A stretch of 40,172 nt of DNA from a virus. A model generated the notes under the pieces. That model was given only the letters and a program-made list of their open reading frames with translations, searched no databases and had not been told where the DNA came from. The position numbers were made by a program, and so were the translations under genes. Shown one piece after another: positions 8,301 to 19,900 of this stretch (position 1 is its first letter; every line of letters starts with the position of its first letter). The stretch is from the IMG/VR virus record IMGVR_UViG_3300022602_002180, positions 1 to 40,172 of that record. One strand, written 5' to 3'.

Positions 8301-11300
8301 GTTCAGAACGTTACACAATTTGGTACAGGATGTGTAGGTTATAAAGTAGACGGCAACTTACACGGCGGTGGTAGCAAGTCATTTACATCAAACGACTTTA
8401 CCATGGTACTAAGCGATGGTGTTGGCATATGGTGTACAGGTAGCGGTGCTATTACTGAAGCAATTAGCGTGTTCACATACTATAATTATATCGGTTATTT
8501 TGCTGAAGGCGGTGGACGTATTCGTTCTGCTAACGGTAATAGCTCATATGGTACTTTTGGTGTTGTGTCAGAAGGTTATAACGTTAATGAAATTCCAGCA
8601 ACTGGTACAATTTTCAACCAAAGTACTCAAGTTCAAGCTGGAGTAAGTAATGCGTTCGGTACATCAAACAACATTTTAAAATTAAACTATAACAACGCCG
8701 GTTCTGGTTATTATACTCAAACAACTAATATGATGCAGTATAGTAATAACTTTGTATCAAGCAAATGGACCAACGATGGTAACGTATCGTTTATTAAAAA
8801 CGAAACAGCACCAACAGGTTATACAGAAGCATGGTTGCTTACTGGTAGTATTTCTACACCAGGCACTGGTTATATTCAACAATCTGTTAGTATAAATCCT
8901 CCAGGAGCATTCTATTCTGCTGTATCAGGCACAACACAAAATAGTGCTCCAGGCGCTGGCGCTACATTTGATATTACTGTTACAGCAACAGCATATACCG
9001 CAGTAGTTCATTCAGGTAGTATTGGCTCAAACTATACAGTTGGAAACAGAATTTTAATTAAAGGTTCTCAGTTAGGTGGTATCGACGGCACTAACGATTG
9101 TACACTTACTGTAGGTGCTTTGAATGGTACTGGTATTTTATCATTGTCTTCTGTTACAGGAACAGTGCCAGCAGGAAGCGCACAGTCTTACACATTAAGT
9201 ATGTATGTTTACCCAGGAACAAGTTCAACAATTGATATTCAAGGAATATTTTCTGGCACAACTACAGTAGTAAGTGGTATAACTTATAACGTAACTACAA
9301 ACGTTGTAACTCCTTACGCAGGCACAGCATATGGAAATAGTACTAACGCAGGCGCAATACCGGCATACTATGGAGCACAGAAAACTTTAGTAGCAGGTTG
9401 GTATAAAGTTTGGGTATCAGTTTATGATATCACTGCTCTTAACAATACACTAACTTATAAATTCTTTCCGCAAGGTGCTAATGCTCCAAAAGCAGGAACA
9501 TATTCAATTATATATGGCGCACAATTAGAAGTTTCTAATCCTACTGCTACAGTAGCGTATGGTCCAGGTTTTTATCTTGAAACTCAGTCAAGTACATATA
9601 CTGCTTATGCTAATTACGAAGTCATAGGAGCTGGTTCGGGTGCGATATTATCAGGAGATGAAACTCGCAGTCAATCAGTATTCCAAGCTAGAATTACAAC
9701 AGATACCGCAGGCTATACTGGTGGTAGCGGATACGCTACATCATTAAATACTGCACAAGGTGGTAACACTTATAGTATACAAATATCTAACGCTGATCCA
9801 GGTTTATACAACTATATCGGTATGAGAATTTTCATACAAGCAGGTACCGGTGCTGGACAGTATGGATACATTACATATTACAACGGAACTAACGGTACTG
9901 TAAATGGCATTCCTACAAAAACAGCATTGATTTGTCAAGACGAAGTTGATCAAATTTCAATTACAAATACAACAACATCTACTAACTTGCTTACACTGGC
10001 TACAGGAACAGATACTAGTAAATTATACGTTAATCAAATAGTACAATTTACACCAACATATTTTACATCTGTTGTAAATTCTACCTCAGTCGGAACAGCA
10101 ACTGCAGTGGCAACACTTGGCGGAACAACTAACACTATCCAAATGGCCAGTACTGCCGGCTTGGCATTGAACATGCCAGTTATATTCAGTGGTAGTGGAT
10201 TTAACATAACTTCAGGATATCAATATTATATTGTTAGCATCAGCGGAAATTATATACAAATTTCAGCAACATTATATGGTAACGCAATTCAATTGTCAAC
10301 TGTAAATGCTTCAGCTAACGTAACAATGTCAATGGCATATCCTAACTATTCAGGATATTTGACCAGCACTGGAACTGCTACAGTTCTTAATGTTACAAGT
10401 ATTACTGGCACAACTGGTGTGTTTGGCGGAACAGGATTCAACTTGTCAGTAGGTCAAACAGTTACAATTACTGGTATACTATCAAGTGGTAGTATCGGTG
10501 GGTATGTCGAAGGATCTACTTATTATGTTATTGGTAGTCCTACAAGTACTGCCTTCCAGTTGTCGGCAACTTATGGCGGATCACCAATCACAACTAGCGT
10601 GAGTTCAGGTACACTTACTGGTATAACTGTAACTGCTTACTCTATCACGACAGCTAACGCATTGCCTAATATTGCTATTCAGTTTACAGGTATTGCGCTA
10701 GGCGGAGTAACATTAGGCACAACATACTATATTCAAGATATTATTGATGGTAACAACTTCTCAATATCGGCACAACAATTAGTGTTGTCTGTAGCGTCTT
10801 CAACTGGTGGTACAACTAATACTATCAGTGCTACAACTAGCAGTATGGTTCCGTTGAATCCTGTAGTGTTTAGTGGAAACAATATCGACGCAAGTCTTAC
10901 AGCCAATACTGAATATTGGATTAGTAGTATTGTAGATGGTAATAATTTCCAAGTAGCAAGCAGTATTATTAGAACAACTATTATAGCTACACAATTTACT
11001 ACAAACTTAATTACAGTAAACGGATCTGTATCAAGTTTTGTACAAGGCCAACCAATTATTTTTAGTGGAATACCACAAGGACAAACTTTTGGAAACCTTG
11101 TTTCAGAAACTGTTTATTATATTTTAACAATTAATACCAATAACAACACAATCGTTGTTTCAACAGATAAAACTAACCAGTTCCCATTAACTAGTGCGAC
11201 TGGTCTAGTTAACGCAAGAACTTGTCCAGCACCTATGCCACTAGGCGGAAGCGCAGGCGGGTATACTGTAAACAGTACTGGTGCTAAATTAGTAGTTACT

Positions 11301-13907
11301 AACAGTATTGGTGCTATTGGTACAATGAACGGAACTTATCAAACAAGTTTAATTGGTGGTAGCAGTATCAATTCTTATACAAGATACTATATAACCGCTA
11401 TTGATAACGTTGCTGGCACTATTAAAGTTAGTACCACACAAAACGGTTCTGCTGTGTCATTGACTACAGGTATTGGAAACATGCAGTTATGTGTTAGCGG
11501 ATGGGATAACATTAATCCGGGAACACCTTCAGTATCAGCATTAGATTCGACTACTAGTTATTTTATTGAACCAAGAGTGTCATTTTCATCTCCAGGCTGG
11601 TCACAAACTACTGGATCTATGTCAGCACCTTTAGCTGGCGGAAATACTTGGTCGGCTATTGTATACGGCCAAAATTATTTCTTAGCTATTCCAAAATCTG
11701 GATCAACTGGCGCACAATCAGCAAATGGCTTAACTTGGTCATCAATGGTATTACCATTGCCAAACGGGGCTGCCAGCGTAACCTGGACCGGACTAGCTTA
11801 CGGAAATAACTATTGGATTGCTTTAGGACAACCAAATACTGGATCACAAGTAGCAATATATTCTAACTCAAACGGCGCAGGCTGGCGTTCTGTAGCATTG
11901 CCTGCTACAACCGGCAGTAATCCATATACAAGTATAGCATATGGTAATGGAATATTTGTAGCTGTTGTGTCTGGTACAACAAACGCAATATATTCTATCA
12001 ATTATGGAGCATCTTGGACAACAACAACATTACCAGCTAGTAACAAAACATGGGTTGGATTGTCATATGGATTGAATAAATTCTTCGTAGTTGCTAGTGA
12101 TGGAACTGGTGCTTATAGTTTCGATGGCATAACTTGGTTCTCTTCGACATTACCACAAGGTTCAGCAACCTTGTCTAATATTACAATTACAGGCGGCGCA
12201 GGATCGTTCAGCTGTAATAATTCATCTTCGCAATTACTAGTAGGACAAACAATCTATATTACTGGTTCAAATGTTGGATCAGGTAGTATTACTGGATATA
12301 ATTCAGCAGGTACTGCTTATTTGATAAGTGCTACTAACGGTTATTCAACATTTACGTTAACAACCCTTGGTAATCAAGCTATTACAACGTCAGCGGGTAA
12401 TTTAAGTGGAATGACATTCACTGTAGGACCAGCAAATTATTCAGCGTTAGCATATGGTGATAACAGATTCTTAGCTGTTCAAAATGGAACAGGTTTGTAT
12501 TCTGCTTATAGTTTCGATGGAATTACTTGGTATCAATCGTTAACTTACATTTCTGCTACATCGGTGGCGTATGGACAAGGCAGATTTGTAGCAGTACAAT
12601 CTACAGGAACTACAGAATATAATTCACACTCTGGTGTTTATTGGACTCAACGAACACTAACTTATGGAAACATTGGTGTTCTTGGTTACGGTTTGAATAC
12701 TAGTAACGTAGGAGTGTTCCCAGCGTTCTCTGGCAACGGAGCTTCGCTTGGACAAGTAACAACTATTTCAGAAGGAACTCGTACGCAAGGTCGTGCTACA
12801 ATTACTTCAGGAGTAGTTACAGCAGTTACATTATTTGAAACTGGATCGGGATACACATCCGTACCAACTGCTACACTTACTGACTTTAACTCGCAAGTGA
12901 CAGCAGTAATTACACCTCGTATTAGTAATGGAACATTGTCAAACCCAACGTTTGTATCACGCGGTACTGGATATAACACAACCAGTACAGTAGTAGCGAT
13001 AACTGGTAACGGTTTCGCTGATACATATCAAACAGGTTATACTTTAATTATTAACAACCTAGCGTCATTACCATTAGTTGGTAGTAACTTAACTATTGCT
13101 GGTAACAGTCAAGTTTATAAAGTTACCAGCGCAACAGTTGTGTATGGTACACAAGCTCCGTTTATCGAAGCTAACGTTCAAGTATCTCCAACTATGTCAG
13201 CGGCACTAAGTCCGACAAACGGTACACAAGTTTCAATACGTCAACTTTACAGTCAGTGTCGTTTAACCAACCATGACTTCTTGTCAGTAGGTGTTGGTAA
13301 TCAACTAGCAACCAACTATCCATTTATTAATGAAAGTCTTGCTATACCTGGTAACGAAGCAATTGAAGTTAATCAAGGTCACGTATTCTATACCAGTACA
13401 GACGAAAACGGTAACTTCCTAGTAGGATCGTTATTTGGAGTACAACAAGCAACTGGTACAGTTACCTTAAGTGCTACACAATTTGGATTACAAGGTCTAC
13501 AAACGTTGAGTTTGGGCGGTATCGCTGTTGGCGGCTCAAGTGTAGTTGTTACTCAGTTTAGTACAGACCCAACATTCGTTGCTAACTCAGATGCGATTAT
13601 TCCGACCCAACGTGCTATTAAATCTTACCTAAGCGGAAGATTAAGTCAAGGTGGTTCTAATACATATACTGGAGCATTTACCGCAGGTACTATTACAGTA
13701 GGTGGAGCAAACTATATTCAATCTACTATTCCTAACGGTTCTCCAGGATCTGTTGTTAAAATGGTTAATAAAGTCTACATTAGCGGTAAAGGTGGCGTTG
13801 CTGGTAGCATGCAAACTTTAGATGTATTCATGGGTGCCGCAAGAACTAAGACTGATATAGCGGCAGATTTTACATCAGGCAATAACCCAATACAGAATGG
13901 GTATTAA
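5346..13907 (+). CDS. Giant modular adhesin / tail fiber (2853 residues)
   Basis: Order of parts, residues approximate. 10-450: seven repeats of the type W...T.Y..GD.V.Y.G..Y.C, resembling chitinase-type CBM5/12 modules. 458-760: a helical segment with RDAGYIIDAVIYDMQRGGN, then a pectate-lyase-like turn region (VKTGTYSEVLPILIPQNVSI). 915-1080: beta-helix. 1128-1405: a jelly-roll carbohydrate-binding-like domain (YSNNFVSSKW to YGAQLEVSN), interrupted by a GSNYTVGNRILI module. 1540-2045: short beta modules. 2085-2450: BNR-like propeller blades (AYGNGIFVAV, SFDGITWF), interrupted by one module. C-terminus: TQFSTDP, IPTQRAIKSYL. No signal peptide or membrane segment. Likely a host-surface-binding virion protein; whether it cuts glycans is unknown. 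Paralog of the next gene. Confidence 0.8.
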   Translation: MAAEFKIGRLRYNWAGTWTPTTVYARDSVVSNAGSVYVCLVPNTAGTTFAGDLNASPYPYWKLMAPSNQFLGPWQSGVSYSVGSIVFYGGYLYSCTTANVSSNLFASDATNWSTLVADNTWAGVWTPSTPYGVGATVTYGGIVYKCISNHTSAANATTGLEANQSAWSTWYQGVVYKGAWASNTRYKLNDLVKLNANIYICTQYHTSQTTFNSSNFTLYLPGQDFSLVWSSATTYQVGDAIVYGGSAYVSLTNNNLGNTPSSSLSNWGLFDVGYSIQGDWNNASTYPLGAVVRRNGRLYEATVDNTAQDPNAGFMSTTYTSNTGTTLVVGSTTSISPGMIVVGAGFTLGQTVTSVTNGTTLVLDRAPDNNPTANETIKFFGVNGSYWKLLIPGTYWLNRWATGTTYQTGDTVTWINTAYTCVQLHTSSNSTGGSGGTNRPDLDTTNTYWTIMVAGVRNNSLTYYGDLETFNNGKYVPVPIGTNTYNLVVSGSVPNWRKINVVPAVYYVDVAVGTDRADYGVTWDQPWKSIRYACNIVGQGQYFPNASASLLANKGWMITEMTQWMYYQMANSISPFDPTSLWDPFYTQRDAGYIIDAVIYDMQRGGNSQTVAAALRFFFYGSKTQIVNSLTESVLPYIVASLNYLVTLMQNVVANTAPASSYQVLNGIAKGSAGYVNQNLTGLAAESGIVAEISSLMSIIITALTNQNASTIPSTNSGITAIINVKTGTYSEVLPILIPQNVSIVGDELRSVAVQPATSIQSYATATSGLNNTITVLSTTGLVDQMPIQFISPYVNNATTSFEPNITPGQTYYVLGTSLTSSSFKILNAPTISFTGTTVSGSSVISNASKITNLVVGTTVTGPGIPAGTTIVSFTQSISSISTVTLSQAATASGILQTFTATGSVVTLTGNVGNMLFYAGDCLKDMWYMTDGTTMRNLSNFGLLGQLTQTDAYAIARPTGGKYVSFAPGNGPDDTTVWINKRSPYVQNVTQFGTGCVGYKVDGNLHGGGSKSFTSNDFTMVLSDGVGIWCTGSGAITEAISVFTYYNYIGYFAEGGGRIRSANGNSSYGTFGVVSEGYNVNEIPATGTIFNQSTQVQAGVSNAFGTSNNILKLNYNNAGSGYYTQTTNMMQYSNNFVSSKWTNDGNVSFIKNETAPTGYTEAWLLTGSISTPGTGYIQQSVSINPPGAFYSAVSGTTQNSAPGAGATFDITVTATAYTAVVHSGSIGSNYTVGNRILIKGSQLGGIDGTNDCTLTVGALNGTGILSLSSVTGTVPAGSAQSYTLSMYVYPGTSSTIDIQGIFSGTTTVVSGITYNVTTNVVTPYAGTAYGNSTNAGAIPAYYGAQKTLVAGWYKVWVSVYDITALNNTLTYKFFPQGANAPKAGTYSIIYGAQLEVSNPTATVAYGPGFYLETQSSTYTAYANYEVIGAGSGAILSGDETRSQSVFQARITTDTAGYTGGSGYATSLNTAQGGNTYSIQISNADPGLYNYIGMRIFIQAGTGAGQYGYITYYNGTNGTVNGIPTKTALICQDEVDQISITNTTTSTNLLTLATGTDTSKLYVNQIVQFTPTYFTSVVNSTSVGTATAVATLGGTTNTIQMASTAGLALNMPVIFSGSGFNITSGYQYYIVSISGNYIQISATLYGNAIQLSTVNASANVTMSMAYPNYSGYLTSTGTATVLNVTSITGTTGVFGGTGFNLSVGQTVTITGILSSGSIGGYVEGSTYYVIGSPTSTAFQLSATYGGSPITTSVSSGTLTGITVTAYSITTANALPNIAIQFTGIALGGVTLGTTYYIQDIIDGNNFSISAQQLVLSVASSTGGTTNTISATTSSMVPLNPVVFSGNNIDASLTANTEYWISSIVDGNNFQVASSIIRTTIIATQFTTNLITVNGSVSSFVQGQPIIFSGIPQGQTFGNLVSETVYYILTINTNNNTIVVSTDKTNQFPLTSATGLVNARTCPAPMPLGGSAGGYTVNSTGAKLVVTNSIGAIGTMNGTYQTSLIGGSSINSYTRYYITAIDNVAGTIKVSTTQNGSAVSLTTGIGNMQLCVSGWDNINPGTPSVSALDSTTSYFIEPRVSFSSPGWSQTTGSMSAPLAGGNTWSAIVYGQNYFLAIPKSGSTGAQSANGLTWSSMVLPLPNGAASVTWTGLAYGNNYWIALGQPNTGSQVAIYSNSNGAGWRSVALPATTGSNPYTSIAYGNGIFVAVVSGTTNAIYSINYGASWTTTTLPASNKTWVGLSYGLNKFFVVASDGTGAYSFDGITWFSSTLPQGSATLSNITITGGAGSFSCNNSSSQLLVGQTIYITGSNVGSGSITGYNSAGTAYLISATNGYSTFTLTTLGNQAITTSAGNLSGMTFTVGPANYSALAYGDNRFLAVQNGTGLYSAYSFDGITWYQSLTYISATSVAYGQGRFVAVQSTGTTEYNSHSGVYWTQRTLTYGNIGVLGYGLNTSNVGVFPAFSGNGASLGQVTTISEGTRTQGRATITSGVVTAVTLFETGSGYTSVPTATLTDFNSQVTAVITPRISNGTLSNPTFVSRGTGYNTTSTVVAITGNGFADTYQTGYTLIINNLASLPLVGSNLTIAGNSQVYKVTSATVVYGTQAPFIEANVQVSPTMSAALSPTNGTQVSIRQLYSQCRLTNHDFLSVGVGNQLATNYPFINESLAIPGNEAIEVNQGHVFYTSTDENGNFLVGSLFGVQQATGTVTLSATQFGLQGLQTLSLGGIAVGGSSVVVTQFSTDPTFVANSDAIIPTQRAIKSYLSGRLSQGGSNTYTGAFTAGTITVGGANYIQSTIPNGSPGSVVKMVNKVYISGKGGVAGSMQTLDVFMGAARTKTDIAADFTSGNNPIQNGY
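5385..6690 (+). repeat. Seven Trp/Tyr carbohydrate-binding-like repeats
   Basis: Repeat units of about 50 residues begin near 5391, 5562, 5710, 5876, 6027, 6174 and 6538, each with a leading Trp, a Tyr, GD or a variant, and YGG..Y. A Thr/Gly-rich module of about 65 residues separates units six and seven. Confidence 0.7.
8910..9160 (+). repeat. GATFDITV/YTVGNRILI module inside a jelly-roll domain
   Basis: The module interrupts the jelly roll between QQSVSINPPG and AQSYTLSMYVYPG. A second copy of the same family lies at 15217-15465 in the 3859-residue gene, with GAATFDVTI, AYSVVVHSGS and YAVNDTLTILGTNLGG. Confidence 0.6.
12164..12430 (+). repeat. VGQ beta module inside the BNR-like propeller
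   Basis: About 89 residues (SNITITGGAGSFSC to GMTFTVGP) fall between the propeller pieces DGITWFSSTLPQGS and YSALAYGDNRFLAVQ, which would otherwise be joined. The module matches the tandem copies at 18625-20106 of the next gene. Confidence 0.6.
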
Positions 13908-13932
13908 ACTAAAAATAAAGAATTACAGTAAA

Positions 13933-13940
13933 GATAAATA
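13933..13940 (+). promoter_or_regulatory. Likely T4-type late promoter box (GATAAATA)
   Basis: GATAAATA differs from the T4 late box TATAAATA in one base, lies in the 53-base gap between the giant genes and is 28 bases before the ATG at 13961. It is followed by TATCAGAGGAT, also present before the gene at 28240. Confidence 0.55.
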
Positions 13941-13960
13941 CTATCAGAGGATGATATAAA

Positions 13961-16900
13961 ATGGCAGAATTTAAACTAGGTAGAATTAAGTTTGTGTACC
14001 AAGGTACATGGGCACCAAACACATCTTATGTGGTTGATGACGTAGTTACAAATGGCGGAAAAACTTATATTTGTGTAATAAGCAATACAAGTTCGAGTTT
14101 GTTTACAACAGATTTAAATAACGTTACGCCATATTGGAACTTAATGGCCGATGGTCAAAAGTGGACAGGAGCATGGGCTAATTCTACTTATTATAACCTA
14201 GGTGATTTAGCACAGTACGGCGGTATTGTTTATCTATGTACTACTGCTCACACAAGTACTAGTGCTACTGCTACTTTAACAGCTACAGCATTTACAGTTA
14301 GCGGCGGAACAGCTACATTAACTTATGCCACACAACCAGTTCAACCATTCCTAGTTGGTTCAACTATTACACTAGCAGGATTTAGTCCTACTAGTACAAG
14401 CGGATCAGTTAACACAGTTAATACAACATTCACAGTTGTAACTTGTTCAACTACTCAAGTTACTTTTGCCTTAACTGGTACATATACTGTTTCAGCGTTA
14501 GGAACAGTTTCTGGAACAAGTCAATTAGGTTTAGAAGCAAATCAAAGTAGCTGGTCTGCTTTTGCTAGCAACCTTAACTGGTTAGGTGCTTGGACTACCA
14601 ATACACGATACAAAGTAGATGATTTTATCTACTACGGCGGCATTACTTATGTTTGTACAACTGCTCACATCAGTGCTAACACAGCTTCTTCAGGTTTAGA
14701 AGCAAATCAAAGTAGTTGGTCTGCGTTTAACTCTGGATTAAATTATCTAGGCGCTTGGGCAACATCTACACGTTATAAATTAAATGATATTGTTAAGTAC
14801 GGTGCGGATCTATGGATTTGTACAACTCAACATACAAGTTCAGGCACAACACTTAATACCAGCAACTTCACATTGTTTGTTAATGGTTTTGAATTTATGA
14901 ATTCATACAATCCATCAACAGCATATATTGTTGGTGACGTTGTAACATACGGTGGTTATACATATACTTGTATCCAAAGCGGTACCGGACAAACTCCAAG
15001 TACTGCTACAGGATACTGGCAAGTCTTTACTTCAGGTATTACATTCGCAGGCGCATGGGCTAGTGGAACATCATATAAAGTTGGCCAAGTAGTATCATTA
15101 GGTGGTTATACTTATGTTGCTATTGCTGATAATTCTGCTTCTCAACCACCAAGTGCTAACTGGAGTCAATTAAATTCTGGTATTCGTTGGAATGCTCCTA
15201 CTACTTACACATTGTCAGCAGTCGCTAGCTCAAACTTAGTAAGTGCTGGCGGAAATGGCGCGGCAACATTTGATGTAACTATAACTGGTACAGCGTATAG
15301 CGTAGTAGTTCACAGCGGGTCTGGTGGTAGTGGATATGCTGTTAACGACACATTGACCATTCTTGGTACAAACTTAGGCGGAACAGTAAACAACAATCTT
15401 GTTGTTAAAGTTGCTACAATTAGTGGTAGTGCTATCGCTACTGTTACAGTTGTATCTGGATACGCTGTAACATGGAAATCAGGAACAGTTTATGTTGCTG
15501 GTGATGCAGTTTATTATGGTAATAGCAGTTATATCTGTATCAGTGCCCACATTGGAGCATCAGGCAATAACCCAATCGCAGATACAGCTGGTACTTACTG
15601 GAACATTTTATCTAGCGGAGCAGACAGTGGCGCATTAACTACTACAGGTGATATCGTTTATTACGGTACAAACGGCGCCCAAAGATTGCCTATCGGAACA
15701 GACGGACAAGTATTGCGTGTTAACGGTAGTGTTCCATCATGGTCATACTATGGTTTATTAAACAACGTTGTATACGTTGCTCAAAACGGAACTGACTCTC
15801 AAGGTAGTGGTCAAGGTTTAACAATTGATAAACCATGGGCAAGCGTATTATATGCGGCTAGACAAATTGAAGAAGGTTATCTAAATCCTAATGCTGGTTT
15901 GGCTCTTAAGTCTAACAAGCAATTCATGTTGAAAGAAGTTAACAACTATATCCAAACATTATTTTCATATAATGTTACCGGAAGTGCAGCGGCTAACAAC
16001 TTAATCACAGTAGGCGGATCTAGCACATCTAGTCAAACTACTACTGCGGGTATGTATGCGGGTATGCCAATTACATTTAACCAAGCAACTGCTGGACTAA
16101 CAGTAGGTACAACTTACTATGTTACTTCTGGTAGTATTACATCAACTTCGTTTGCTGTATCAACAAGCTATGCTAACGCATTGGCAGGTCAACGTTTAGG
16201 TATTACTGCTAACAGCGGTGTAGCTTCTACTGTTTCTTTCTTCTATGACAAGAGCAAGGCAGAGCGTGATGCTGGTACATTAATTGACTGTGTAATTTTT
16301 GACTTAACCCACGGTGGTAATTTATACTGTGTAACTGCTACACAAACATTCTTCTCTACACTAACAAGTTATATTTCTAACAATGCCACATACGAAATGA
16401 ACGTATGGGTAGCAAGTTTAACTTACTTAGAAAACTATTTGTTCACTGCGGTAATGAATGGTACTGCTCCTAGTGTAAACTATCAAGCATTACAAAACAT
16501 TCCAGCGGCAAACAGAGCACTACAAAATACAGTAACAGCACCTGCGGCTACAATCGAATCTGGTGCGTTAGTAAATGCTCAAAACTTATTAGCTATTGTT
16601 GTAAGTGCGTTGAGCGCAGGCACATACGCAAACGTTCCAACATTACAACGTCCACGTACAACTATATTCTTAAAAACAGGAACATACAACGAGTACGGTC
16701 CAATTGTTTTAAGCCAAGATACTGCTCTTGTCGGAGATGAACTACGTAGTACTATTGTTCAAGCCGCTCCAGCTAAGCCATATCTAGTAAATGACGCTCC
16801 TAAAACAGCGGCAGCTTTACAAAGAATACAAGGTCAGTTGAGCAATTTAATCAGTAATTCAACTATTACTGCTACTTCAACAGGCCCTTTCCCAAATACA

Positions 16901-19900
16901 CAAACACAGGTAACAAGTTTGCCTGCTGGGGACACTGGTAATGCTACTGCAGCTAACCTTGTAGTAACTAATACTAAGACTATCCAAGATATCATGGCTG
17001 GCGGTTCGGTAATTACTGGACCAAATAACTCAACAGGTTACGGATCGAATCAGGGTCTAATACATCAGCCAGCATTTAATATGCCTACTGTAGCATCATA
17101 CAACACATACTATCTAGTAGGTTATGGTAATGCAGTTGCTCAATTAGTACAAAACTATCAATTCATCAAAGATGAAATTGCTAATTATCTAAACAACACA
17201 TTATCTGGTACAACTTGGTCACAGTATGGTCCAACATACCAAGCAGAGACTATTCGAGATTTAAGTAGTGTGTTAGATGCGTTACAATATGACTTAACAT
17301 ACGGTTGTAACAATCAATCATTAATTGTTGGTAATTCATACTACAGTTTGAATACAGCGTTAATCGTAGCACCTTACACTACTGGCGTATTGGCAGCGTT
17401 GAATCGCTTGTCAGCAATACTTCCTTATGTGTTAGATCCATCAGATAACGGTACTGCTTCCTCAGCAAGTTTAGTAAGTTCAGGTAATAATACAGCACAG
17501 GTAACAACTGGAAGTTCTGGTTCACAAGCCGCAGTAAAATTTGCTCAAGCTCGTGTTGCTGATATCATTTATTTCTTAAACAACAGTGGTTTCCCTAACA
17601 CAACAACTGGAACAACAACTGGTTATATTAGTGGAACTACATTGACAGTGACTAGCGGTACTGGATTGGCAATCGGTCAACTAGTAACAAGTACTGTATT
17701 AACAACAACTGCCACTGCTACAGCACAAACTACCAACGTTGTAACATTAGCAAGTACTACTGGAATTGTAGCTGGTATGGCTATTACATTCAGTACTCCA
17801 TACACTTATGGAAATCAGTTTTCTTTTGGCGGATTAACACAAACAACATATACAGTTAACGTTGTTTCAGGTAACACAGTTACACTATACAACTACGGTA
17901 CAACTACAAGTCCAACATTATCAACAGCAACTGGTCAGATGACAGTTACAGTTGGTATCAATCCAGGTACATATATCACAGCAGGTAGTGGCACAAGCTG
18001 GACAGTTAGTGTAAGTCAAACATACGGCACTTCAGGTGCCCAATTACCAATTACTGGAACATTTGCTATTACTCCGCAAGCATCTGGAGCAATCGCATTT
18101 GCTACTCCTGCCAACCAAGGATCGTTTAATGCTATCCAAGCCCGCGCAACTGAAATTGCCAACGATGCTACAGCATTTGTTAAAAAATTCTATCAAAGCG
18201 AAAGTCCAAGTTTAGTTCTAACTACACGTGACGCAAGTTATGTAGTTACTGCCCTAAGCTACGATACATTGTTTGGTAGTAACTTCTACAGTATTATTAC
18301 TGGACGTTCATATCAGAGATTAATTCCACTAGTAGCGGCTTTACAACAAACACTAGCTGACAGCACTTATGGAGCTATTGGCTTTATTGGTGAGCGTTGT
18401 AAACTATTGGCCGCAAACGGCGCAGTTGCTCAAACATCTATTGTTATAGATGAAATGGTAGCAAACCTACAAGGACAGCCAACTAATAATGCTGTATTCA
18501 ACGGTACTATTACTGGAACACAAATTATTGTTAACAGTATTACTAGCGGCGTAATTACAGCAGGTATGACTATAAGCGGTATTGGTATTACTACAGGTAC
18601 TACACTAGTATCTGGACCAACAATTTCAATTACTGGCGCATATCTAAGTGGTACAACAGGTGTGTTTACACTTGCTACTCCATTAAGTACTCCATTAGTT
18701 GTAGGTCAAACAGTTACTATTAGTGGAACATTCTCAGCAGGTAGTATCAGTGGATACGCATCTGGAACAGTTTACTATGTTATCGGTACTCCAACAACAA
18801 GCGCATTCCAGTTGTCAGCAACACAAGGCGGCTCAAATGTTACTTCTACCGCAGGTGGTAGTTCAGGAAGTCCTATAACCGGAATTACTATCACAGCTAG
18901 CCCAATAAACTGGTTAACTAACTATAGCCAATCAGTAAGTTCAACAACTACATCAGTTGTTAACGCAATTCCTACTACAAATTATTTGACATTAGGTACT
19001 ACTGTTGGTATGGTTCCTGGATTACAAATTACTCTCAGCGGAACTGCTATTGGTAATTTAGTATCCGGTGTTTATTATATTAAACAAGTATTGAGCGCAA
19101 CTCAATTAACTGTTAGTTCTACTTATGGTGGTTCTGTATTTGCTATCACTCCAACTAATACATTAACTGGAGTTCAAATTACAAGTGCTAACGGTACATT
19201 CACATGTAACGCAGTAAGTTCTACACTAGTTGTAGGTCAGCCAGTTACATTTAGTGGAACATTCTCAACAGGTAGCATTGTAGGATATAGTACACCAACT
19301 ACTTACTATATCATTGCTACTAACGGTTCAACATCGTTTACATTGTCAGCAACAGCTGGTGGTAGCGCAGTTGTTACAACAACATCAACAGGAACTATTA
19401 GCGGAATTACTGCTACAGTAGGTTCTATTGGCGCAATGACAGCCGTTGTTTATGGTATCTACAGTGGTTTATCTACAACAACAAATATTACAGCTTCAAG
19501 TACAGCTATTCCTGTAACAGCAGTTACAACTAGTACAAACTTAATTACTGTAAACAGCAACGCTGGTATGTATGTTAATATGCCAATCGTATTTACAGGT
19601 TTGCCTGCTCCAGTAACAACAACTGTACTAGCTACAATCGGTTCAACAACTAATACACTTACACTTGCAGCAACTGCCGCAAGTTTAGGTATTGTAGCAG
19701 GTCAGAAGATTTGGTTTAGCGGAACAAACTTAGGCGGTATAGTAAACTATCAAACCTACTATGTTATCAACCCAAGTGGTAGTACAATTCAATTGTCAAC
19801 TACATTAGGCGGCGGAGCTTTTAGTTTACAAACTAGCCCAACACTAAGCACAGTTGCTATTACTGGTACAGCTGGTCAGTTTAGCTGTGCTAGTACAACA

